Below are positions 1 through 5,132 of a DNA stretch of 10,551 nt, in pieces; the first letter of the stretch is position 1, and each line of letters opens with the position of its first letter. A program made the translations under genes and the position numbers. Under the pieces are notes generated by a model that was given only the letters and a program-made list of their open reading frames with translations, did not search any database and was not told the origin of the DNA. This stretch comes from Candidatus Zixiibacteriota bacterium (GTDB lineage Bacteria > SM23-81 > DAOVCL01). The stretch spans positions 1 to 10,551 of the forward strand of contig DAOVCL010000052.1 in the NCBI GenBank assembly GCA_030670005.1, in the 5' to 3' direction.

Positions 1-1
1 T

Positions 2-91
2 CCCCAGGGGAATATCGAGAAAGGTCAAGGGACCTTTGGCGCTGGGGTGATAGCGGTCACGGACACTATTTGGGTGGTTTCTGAGAAATAG
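2..91 (+). CDS. 3' end of an unrecognised gene (partial)
   Basis: The frame beginning at base 2 stays open for 29 codons and ends at TAG (89-91). The peptide ends GAGVIAVTDTIWVVSEK. This mix of small, hydrophobic and charged residues reads like the last beta strands of a folded protein, and codon choice resembles that of the genes that follow. The other two plus frames stop sooner or give arginine- and tryptophan-rich sequence that looks unlike protein. I do not recognise the family from so short a tail. It lies 320 bp upstream of the next gene, so it is probably not in the same transcript. It could be a chance open frame. Confidence 0.45.
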   Translation, partial: PQGNIEKGQGTFGAGVIAVTDTIWVVSEK

Positions 92-122
92 AGGTTGTCC
101 CTTCAGAGGATTCCAGAATATC

Positions 123-135
123 CCCCAAAATGGGG
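123..135. repeat. Short inverted repeat, 5-bp arms
   Basis: CCCCA and TGGGG are separated by three A residues, 31 bp after the stop of the left-edge gene. It could be a small hairpin, but no T-run follows on either strand, so a terminator role is not supported. Confidence 0.35.
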
Positions 136-151
136 TTAGAGGATAATAGCG

Positions 152-171
152 ACATAAATACGGACTTATGT
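152..171. repeat. Inverted repeat ACATAA-N8-TTATGT
   Basis: Two perfect 6-bp arms (152-157 and 166-171) lie 14 bp centre to centre. That is roughly the geometry of a small dimeric-repressor operator. It sits about 240 bp upstream of the aminopeptidase gene. An operator role is only a possibility, because no promoter could be placed next to it. Confidence 0.3.
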
Positions 172-306
172 GGTGGGGGGATATTGTGAAAATTCCAAGT
201 TTCAAGCAACAAACTCGATTCGCAGGTAACATCTTGGATTGGCTGGGGTGTTTATTGTAGAGAGGAAACGGACAGACCTAAAAGCCTTTCCCTACAGCAC
301 TCCGTC

Positions 307-320
307 AGGGCGTGAGCCCT
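307..320 (+). repeat. Hairpin AGGGC-GTGA-GCCCT
   Basis: A perfect 5-bp GC-rich stem is closed by GTGA, which as RNA (GUGA) is a GNRA tetraloop and favours a stable hairpin. It lies about 95 bp upstream of the aminopeptidase start and would sit in the leader if transcription begins upstream of it. No T-run follows. Confidence 0.45.
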
Positions 321-338
321 ATCAAGCACAAATCCTGA

Positions 339-358
339 TAATCTGCGTTAATCTGCGT
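339..358 (+). repeat. Tandem repeat, TAATCTGCGT x2
   Basis: Two exact 10-bp copies lie head to tail (339-348 and 349-358), 55 bp before the aminopeptidase start. From memory, similar ATCTGCGT/ATCTGTG-type doublets recur between genes in environmental bacterial genomes. If so, this may be a copy of a dispersed intergenic repeat rather than a local duplication. That link is recollection, not something shown here. Confidence 0.6.
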
Positions 359-413
359 CTCATAGAGTTCGCCGAAGGGAGTTAAATTCAAAAGCAGAGA
401 AAGGAAGGAGGAA

Positions 414-1484
414 ATGCAGGATCCACGATATAAGAAATTGGCAGATATACTGGTAAACTACTCCACCCAGGTGAAGAAGGGGGAGACGGTGATCATCTCC
501 TCTGGCTTTGACGGTCTTCCCCTGGTGAAGGAGATAGCCAAGCTATGCTGGGAGAGGGATGCCTTCCCCAGGATCCATTTTGGGGATGAGAGCTTGACCT
601 ATTTAAGATACAAATACTCATCTAAGGAGGCCCTGGCCAAAGAACCCCTGATTGCCCTTTATGAGATGAAACACAGCGATGTCTGGATAGGCCTGATGGG
701 GAGTCGCAATACCAATGCCCTAAACAATGTTGATAGTAAGAAGGTGGTCATCTCTCGCAAAGCGGCCAAAAAGGTCTACAAGGAGAGGGTAAGGAACACG
801 AGATGGAATCTCTGTTGTTATCCCTCCACCGGTTTGGCGCAGAATGCCTTTATGTCCTTAGAGGAGTTTGAGGAGTTCCTCTTTGGGGCCACCCTCTTGG
901 ACTGGGAGAAGCTCTCCAAGGAGATGGATCCCCTTGTTACCCTTCTAACCGAGGGGAAGGTGGTCCGGCTGGTAGGGAAGGAGACGGACATCACTCTGGG
1001 AATAGAGGGGAGGAAAGGGCTCAAATCGGATGGCACCAAGAATATGCCCGGGGGAGAGGTGTTTACCTCTCCGGTGAGGCCTACCGTGGAAGGCCACATC
1101 TATTTTGACTTCCCTGGTAGGCAGGTAAAACAGGTCAAGGATATAAGGCTCTGGTTCGAGAAGGGGAAGGTGGTCAAGGCCACGGCCAGCTCCAACGAGG
1201 AGTACCTCCACCAGGTGTTGAAGACGGATAAGCTGAGTAATTCCTTAGGGGAGTTGGGCATAGGGACAAACTATGGCATAACCAAGTTCATTGACAACAC
1301 CCTCTTCGATGAGAAGATGGGAGGAACAATTCATCTTGCCCTGGGTGCGGGGATGAAGGATTGCGGTGGCGATGATCGATCAGCCATTCACTGGGATCTG
1401 ATTAAGGATATGAGGGAGGGGGGAGAGATCTACATCGATGGGAAACTGGTGCAGAAAGATGGCAAGATGTTTATCAAGGGATAA
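414..1484 (+). CDS. M29-family metalloaminopeptidase (aminopeptidase T/S-like)
   Basis: This 356-residue protein is a member of peptidase family M29 (AmpS/PepS/aminopeptidase T), cytoplasmic dinuclear-metal enzymes that remove N-terminal residues from peptides. No signal peptide is seen. The family's metal-site pattern is visible: Glu215 in NMPGGE, Glu280 in GELGIGTN, His307 in GTIHLALG, and His326/Asp328 in IHWD. The spacings fit the family, except that the loop between His307 and His326 is short and lacks the Tyr that many full-length (about 410-residue) members carry there. This one is therefore a compact form. The ATG at 414 is preceded by a purine-rich AAGGAAGGAGG tract (401-411). The upstream AAGGA has the better spacing (8 nt), while AGGAGG is only 2 nt away. 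It is the first gene of a tightly spaced four-gene cluster. Family assignment is firm; substrate preference cannot be read. Confidence 0.92.
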   Translation: MQDPRYKKLADILVNYSTQVKKGETVIISSGFDGLPLVKEIAKLCWERDAFPRIHFGDESLTYLRYKYSSKEALAKEPLIALYEMKHSDVWIGLMGSRNTNALNNVDSKKVVISRKAAKKVYKERVRNTRWNLCCYPSTGLAQNAFMSLEEFEEFLFGATLLDWEKLSKEMDPLVTLLTEGKVVRLVGKETDITLGIEGRKGLKSDGTKNMPGGEVFTSPVRPTVEGHIYFDFPGRQVKQVKDIRLWFEKGKVVKATASSNEEYLHQVLKTDKLSNSLGELGIGTNYGITKFIDNTLFDEKMGGTIHLALGAGMKDCGGDDRSAIHWDLIKDMREGGEIYIDGKLVQKDGKMFIKG

Positions 1485-1490
1485 AAAAAG

Positions 1491-2546
1491 TTGGCCTTAG
1501 CCTTTGGTTTCTGCTTTTGTCTCTCGGCTATGCTGGCCCTTTTCCTTACCCCCAGGATAAGGGAGTGGGCACTGGCAAAGGGATTGGTGGATCATCCAGG
1601 AGGCAGGAAGGCCCATAAATCTCCTACTCCGTTTCTGGGGGGAGTGGTCCTCTACCTTACCTTTTTGGTGGTCTTGGTTACCCCCTTCTTCCTTTGGAAG
1701 GGACTCTTCCTTCAGGGGAGGGGATACCTGGTGGGGATAATCATCGGCTCCTCCCTCATCTTCTTACTGGGACTCTATGATGATCTTAAAGGTGCCTCCC
1801 CATTTTTGAAGATAGGGGTGCAGATAATTGCTGGTTTGGTGCTGGTCAATTTCGGACTGGCGGTTACCGTCCTGACCAGCCCCTTTCGCCATCCCCTTTA
1901 CCTTGGATGGTGGGGTATACCTTTCACCATATTGTGGGTTGTCTTTATAACCAATGCACTTAACTTGATTGATGGCTTAGATGGATTGGCCGCTGGGGTT
2001 TCAGCTATCGCGGCCTTGGTCCTTTTTGTTGTAGGTCTGATGCGTGAGGGACCCTTGACTGCCTTTCTCTGTGCTGGATTGGCAGGAGGGAGTTTGGGGT
2101 TTTTGAGATATAATTTTCCCCCAGCCCGCATCTTTATGGGGGATACGGGGAGCATGCTCTTGGGTTTTCTCTTGGCCTCCATCTCCCTTATCAGACCCTT
2201 GAAGACCGTGGCTGCCGTTGCCCTATTCGTTCCCATTGTGGCCTTAGGGGTGCCCATTGTGGAGTCATTTACTACCATAATAAGACGTTTCTGGAGGAGG
2301 AGGAGTCCGCTGGCCCCGGATCGAGGCCATATCCACCATATCCTTTTGGATCTTGGATTTACTCCTAAAGTCACCCTAATTACCCTTTACTTTATCTCGG
2401 GCCTTTTTGGGCTGGTCTGCATTGGTTTCGTCACTGCCAATCCCAGGCTTATGGTCATCCTCTTTTTCGCCTTAATCTTGGCCAGTCTGGTAGGGGTCTT
2501 TGGGCTTCACGGCCTGAATAATGGGAGGAAGAACGATAATGCCTAA
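1491..2546 (+). CDS. WecA/TagO-type polyprenyl-phosphate sugar-1-phosphate transferase (GT4/MraY superfamily)
   Basis: This integral membrane enzyme (351 residues, about ten hydrophobic segments) would transfer a sugar-1-phosphate, usually GlcNAc-1-P, from a UDP-sugar to undecaprenyl phosphate. That starts a surface polysaccharide, O-antigen or teichoic-type glycan at the cytoplasmic face. Superfamily motifs appear in order: the early RKAHKSPTPFLGG loop (39-51), Asp97-Asp98 in LGLYDDLK, NALNLIDGLDG (155-165) and GDTGS (217-221). HIHH (280-283) is the WecA/TagO signature that separates this group from MraY. The helix usually written VPI-x-D reads VPIVE here (Glu258). The start is TTG at 1491, 6 bp after the aminopeptidase stop. 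The next start, ATG at 1530, would cut into the first membrane helix, so TTG is preferred. The 3' end overlaps accA by 8 bp. The acceptor sugar cannot be told from sequence. Confidence 0.9.
   Translation: MALAFGFCFCLSAMLALFLTPRIREWALAKGLVDHPGGRKAHKSPTPFLGGVVLYLTFLVVLVTPFFLWKGLFLQGRGYLVGIIIGSSLIFLLGLYDDLKGASPFLKIGVQIIAGLVLVNFGLAVTVLTSPFRHPLYLGWWGIPFTILWVVFITNALNLIDGLDGLAAGVSAIAALVLFVVGLMREGPLTAFLCAGLAGGSLGFLRYNFPPARIFMGDTGSMLLGFLLASISLIRPLKTVAAVALFVPIVALGVPIVESFTTIIRRFWRRRSPLAPDRGHIHHILLDLGFTPKVTLITLYFISGLFGLVCIGFVTANPRLMVILFFALILASLVGVFGLHGLNNGRKNDNA
2523..2528 (+). promoter_or_regulatory. Ribosome binding site deciding the accA start
   Basis: GGGAGG sits 10 nt before the ATG at 2539 and inside the end of the preceding membrane-transferase gene. 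An in-frame ATG at 2521 has no Shine-Dalgarno sequence upstream. It would also add six residues not found in typical AccA proteins, which begin a few residues before the LDFE-x-P motif. Confidence 0.7.
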
Positions 2547-3495
2547 GTTCGTTTTAGATTTTGAGAAGCCTACTGTGGAGTTGGAGAAGAGGATTCAGGA
2601 TATGAAGGAGTTCGGTGCGAGCTCAAATATCGAGCTCTCCTCAGAGATAGAGAGCCTGGAGAAGAAGTTAGGGAAACTGCAGAAGGAGATATACTCCCAT
2701 CTTACCCGCTGGCAGAGGGTGCAGTTGGCCCGTCACCCGGATCGTCCCTATTCTATGGATTATATTAAGATGATGTCTGAGGACTTCGTTGAACTCCATG
2801 GGGACCGCCTTTTTAGGGATGACAAGGCCATTATCGGGGGGTTAGCCAGCTTCGGTGGTCGCCCCTGTATGTTCATCGGCCATCAGAAGGGAAGGGGAAC
2901 AAAGGAGAACCTTTACAGGAACTTCGGCATGCCCCATCCAGAGGGTTACAGAAAGGCCCTGAGGTTGATGGGTACGGCGGTAAAATTCAAGAGACCTGTT
3001 ATCATCCTGGTGGACACGCCGGGGGCCTATCCGGGGATAGGGGCCGAGGAGAGAGGACAGGCCGAGGCCATAGCCAGAAACCTGAAGGAGATGTCCCGGT
3101 TACCCGTTCCTATAATCATATCTATCGTGGGGGAGGGGGCAAGTGGAGGGGCCCTGGGTATAGGGGTGGGGGATGTGGTGCTGATGCTGGAGAACTCCTG
3201 GTATTCGGTTATCTCACCAGAGGGCTGTGCGGCCATCCTCTGGAGGGATAGGGCTCAAGCCCCACAGGCGGCAGAGGCCCTCAAGGTTGCCTCTGGGGAC
3301 CTTATGAGCCTAAGGGTGATAGACAAGATCGTTCCTGAGCCCTTGGGTGGAGCCCATCGAGATCCTACTCAAGCGGCAAAGATCTTAAAGGCGGAGATCT
3401 CCAGGGAGTTGAGTAGATTGATGAGGCTTTCGCCAGAAGTGCTTATCAAGAGGAGATTGGAGAAGTTCCGCTCAATGGGTGTTTTCTCGGAGTAA
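2539..3495 (+). CDS. accA: Acetyl-CoA carboxylase carboxyltransferase subunit alpha
   Basis: With the ATG at 2539 the protein has 318 residues, almost exactly the usual AccA length. It pairs with AccD (not in this window) to move the carboxyl group from carboxybiotin on AccB to acetyl-CoA. This makes malonyl-CoA, the committed step of fatty-acid synthesis, in the cytoplasm. Visible signatures are the N-terminal LDFEKP segment followed by a charged helical hairpin (about 12-55), RHPDRPY, the core ELHGDR, GHQKGRGTKEN, and VDTPGAYPG. The crotonase-fold oxyanion segment GEGASGGALGIGVGD contains the Gly203-Gly204 pair, and ISPEGCAAILWRD follows. All core motifs are intact. The gene overlaps the upstream gene by 8 bp and is followed after 3 bp by the dihydrolipoyl dehydrogenase gene, which suggests translational coupling in one transcript. 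Confidence 0.97.
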   Translation: MPKFVLDFEKPTVELEKRIQDMKEFGASSNIELSSEIESLEKKLGKLQKEIYSHLTRWQRVQLARHPDRPYSMDYIKMMSEDFVELHGDRLFRDDKAIIGGLASFGGRPCMFIGHQKGRGTKENLYRNFGMPHPEGYRKALRLMGTAVKFKRPVIILVDTPGAYPGIGAEERGQAEAIARNLKEMSRLPVPIIISIVGEGASGGALGIGVGDVVLMLENSWYSVISPEGCAAILWRDRAQAPQAAEALKVASGDLMSLRVIDKIVPEPLGGAHRDPTQAAKILKAEISRELSRLMRLSPEVLIKRRLEKFRSMGVFSE

Positions 3496-3498
3496 GAA

Positions 3499-4881
3499 AT
3501 GATAGAGGAGACAGATTATCTGGTGATTGGAAGTGGCCCGGCTGGCTATGTTTCAGCCATAAGGGGAGCACAATTGGGGGCTAAGGTGACCTTGGTGGAG
3601 AAGGGGGAGATTGGAGGGGTCTGCCTGAACCGTGGTTGTATCCCCACCAAGTCCCTCCTTTCAGTGGCCGAGCTATATCATAAATTGGGAAACCTCTCCT
3701 CCTTTGGCCTGAGGGCAGAGGGCATTAACCTCGATTGGAAAGGCATTTTAGAGAGGAAAGATCAGGTGGTGAGGAGATTGGTAGGAGGGGTAAAACATCT
3801 CCTGCGGGCGCACAAGGTGAGGATAATAGAGGGTGAGGCAAGGTTTCTGGAGCCTCAGATGATAGAGGTGGAGGGAAAGGGTAGATTTAAGGCCAAGAAG
3901 GTGCTTGTGGCTACAGGATCTTGCCCCACCCAGCTTCCCATCAAGGGAATGGAGGGTCCAGGGATTCTGAATAGCGACTCCGCCCTAACTTTGGAGGGGC
4001 TTCCTCACAGCCTCCTCATCATTGGGGGAGGTGGAATTGGTGTGGAGTTTGCCTTTATCTATGGATTTTTTGGATGCAAGGTTACCCTGGTTGAGCTTAT
4101 GGATCACATCCTTCCAGCAGAGGACGAGGAACTCTGTCTCCAACTGGAGAGGACCTTGAGGAGGGAGGGAACAAAGGTTTATACTGGGTCTCAGGTAAAG
4201 GAGGTATCGTTTAAAAATGGATCATATTCCGCCTCCTTAGAGACGCCTACAGAGGAGGTCCAAGTTACTATCGAAAAGATACTTTTGGCTCCAGGAAGGA
4301 AGCCCTATTTTAAGGGTCTGGGATTGGAGGAGATAGGAGTAAAGGTCGAGAATGGAGTCATAGCCGTAAATGAGCTCTTACAGACAAACATCCCTCATAT
4401 CTACGCCGCCGGCGATGTCATCGGGGGTTATCTCCTGGCCTATGTGGCCTCTATGGAGGGGGAGATAGCGGCCGAAAACGCCCTGGGGGGAAATTTAAAG
4501 GTGAACTATCGTGCAGTTCCCAGGTGTGTCTTCTCCTGGCCGGAGTTGGCCTCGGTAGGACTTACCGCAAAGGGAGCAACCGAACTCGGTTATGAGGTGA
4601 GCATAGGCAGATTCCCCTTTGCCGCCAATGGGAGGGCCTTGTCCGAGGGGGAAGTAGAAGGGTGGGTTAAAGTGGTTATGGAGAAGAGGACGAAGGAGAT
4701 CTTGGGCATACACATCTTGGGACCAAGGGCCACAGACCTGATTGCCGAGGCGGCCTTAGCTCTCCAGATGGGAGCCAAGGGATCGGATCTCGTGAGGACA
4801 TTTCATCCCCATCCTACCCTCTCCGAGCCCTTAAGGGAGGCATCCCTGGCGGCTTTGGGCCGGCCCTTACACATTTTATGA
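3499..4881 (+). CDS. lpdA: Dihydrolipoyl dehydrogenase (E3 component)
   Basis: This 460-residue flavoprotein disulfide reductase reoxidises dihydrolipoyl groups with NAD+ in 2-oxoacid dehydrogenase complexes or the glycine cleavage system. Order of features: FAD-binding GSGPAG (11-16); redox disulfide Cys42/Cys47 in GGVCLNRGCIPTK; NAD-binding GGGGIG (176-181) ending at Glu199; second FAD motif YAAGDV (302-307); and a C-terminal dimerisation domain with HPHPTLSE, where His438 and Glu443 are the catalytic His-Glu pair. There is no N-terminal lipoyl domain. The pattern excludes glutathione reductase, and nothing suggests a mercuric reductase (no N-terminal metal-binding domain, no C-terminal Cys pair). 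The ATG at 3499 follows accA by 3 bp, using GGAG (3489-3492) inside the accA end. No lipoate ligase, E1, E2 or glycine-cleavage gene lies nearby, so its partner complex is unknown. A mobile-element relic starts 2 bp after the stop. Confidence 0.93.
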   Translation: MIEETDYLVIGSGPAGYVSAIRGAQLGAKVTLVEKGEIGGVCLNRGCIPTKSLLSVAELYHKLGNLSSFGLRAEGINLDWKGILERKDQVVRRLVGGVKHLLRAHKVRIIEGEARFLEPQMIEVEGKGRFKAKKVLVATGSCPTQLPIKGMEGPGILNSDSALTLEGLPHSLLIIGGGGIGVEFAFIYGFFGCKVTLVELMDHILPAEDEELCLQLERTLRREGTKVYTGSQVKEVSFKNGSYSASLETPTEEVQVTIEKILLAPGRKPYFKGLGLEEIGVKVENGVIAVNELLQTNIPHIYAAGDVIGGYLLAYVASMEGEIAAENALGGNLKVNYRAVPRCVFSWPELASVGLTAKGATELGYEVSIGRFPFAANGRALSEGEVEGWVKVVMEKRTKEILGIHILGPRATDLIAEAALALQMGAKGSDLVRTFHPHPTLSEPLREASLAALGRPLHIL

Positions 4882-4883
4882 AT

Positions 4884-4909
4884 GGGGTCAGCCCTTGACA
4901 TTTGACAAA
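4884..4909 (+). repeat. Left terminal inverted repeat (26 bp)
   Basis: It starts GGGGTCAGCCC and continues TTGACATTTGACAAA. It is exactly the reverse complement of 5084-5109. The match stops on both sides: outer bases T4883/C5110 and inner bases A4910/A5083 do not pair. The arm itself carries a near direct repeat (TTGACA, TTTGACA). Confidence 0.97.
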
Positions 4910-4930
4910 AACCTCTGGAGGTTCATTTAA

Positions 4931-5105
4931 ACCCTGGAATCTAATTATGAGCAATTCAAAGGTTGCTTAAAAGAGGCCCAGGAGAAATACGGTTGTCTGC
5001 TCCATTATTATCTGCTTATGAGCAATCATTATCACCTGGTAGATAGGTAAATTTAAAGAGGAAATAGAGGATATCACCCAGAATTTGTCAAATGTCAAGG
5101 GCTGA
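4931..5105 (+). pseudogene. RAYT transposase remnant (internally deleted, frameshifted)
   Basis: One frame from 4931 (recognisable from 4943) to TAA at 5048-5050 encodes NYEQFKGCLKEAQEKYG, then a stretch ending LLMSNHYHLV. This is the middle of a Y1 transposase up to the His-x-His (HUH) metal-binding motif. A different frame from 5049 to TGA at 5103-5105 encodes KFKEEIEDITQNLSNVKG. It resembles the charged C-terminal end of these transposases, and its last codons fall inside the right inverted repeat. Missing are the N-terminal 40 or so residues, everything between the HUH motif and the C-terminus (including the catalytic Tyr helix), and a common frame. The HUH part is a strong match to what I know of the family. 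The C-terminal piece is a moderate one. Confidence 0.75.
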
Positions 5106-5109
5106 CCCC
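5084..5109 (-). repeat. Right terminal inverted repeat (26 bp)
   Basis: Perfect reverse complement of 4884-4909. It also encodes the end (LSNVKG, stop) of the transposase remnant, so the terminal repeat and the gene's 3' end overlap. Confidence 0.97.
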
Positions 5110-5132
5110 CTTTAAATGAAAGGCGGAATATT

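Larger units (their letters stand above)
92..413. other. Gene-free stretch with small repeats
   Basis: I see no coding frame, tRNA or rRNA in these 320 bp. The stretch holds the small inverted repeats and one tandem repeat listed separately. I could not find a convincing sigma-70 promoter (no well-spaced -35/-10 pair), although a promoter for the four-gene cluster downstream is expected here. No hairpin followed by a T-run was found that would terminate the gene ending at 91. Confidence 0.6.
4884..5109. mobile_element. Decayed RAYT/IS200-like element with 26-bp terminal inverted repeats
   Basis: The 226-bp unit is bounded by perfect 26-bp inverted repeats and contains pieces of a REP-associated tyrosine transposase (Y1_Tnp, HUH superfamily). 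The coding remnant is too short and frameshifted to be active, so this is a dead or trans-mobilisable miniature derivative. It starts 2 bp after the dihydrolipoyl dehydrogenase stop and ends 23 bp before the next start, so it supplies most of the spacer between the housekeeping cluster and the exported-protein pair. No target-site duplication is evident, as expected for the Y1 family. If transcribed, the ends could fold into a very long stem, but no T-run follows, so it does not look like a standard terminator. Confidence 0.8.

Noticed and set aside
20..37. Perfect 7-bp stem AAAGGTC-AAGG-GACCTTT, preceded by TCCCCAGGGGA, as a terminator
   Set aside because: No T-run follows on either strand, and the bases lie within the probable coding tail ending at 91.
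1898..2374. Antisense open frame of 158 codons
   Set aside because: It lies wholly inside the well-supported WecA/TagO-type gene. Its translation is rich in Pro, Arg, Lys and Thr with no domain, typical of the complement of membrane-protein codons.
2521..2538. ATG at 2521 as the accA start
   Set aside because: No Shine-Dalgarno sequence upstream, and it adds MGGRTI, which AccA proteins lack. The ATG at 2539 has GGGAGG at good spacing.
4895..4931. TTGACA boxes in the left repeat as a sigma-70 promoter
   Set aside because: The best -10 candidate (TTTAAA at 4926-4931) matches only 4 of 6 bases with an 18-bp spacer. The boxes are fully explained as part of the terminal inverted repeat.
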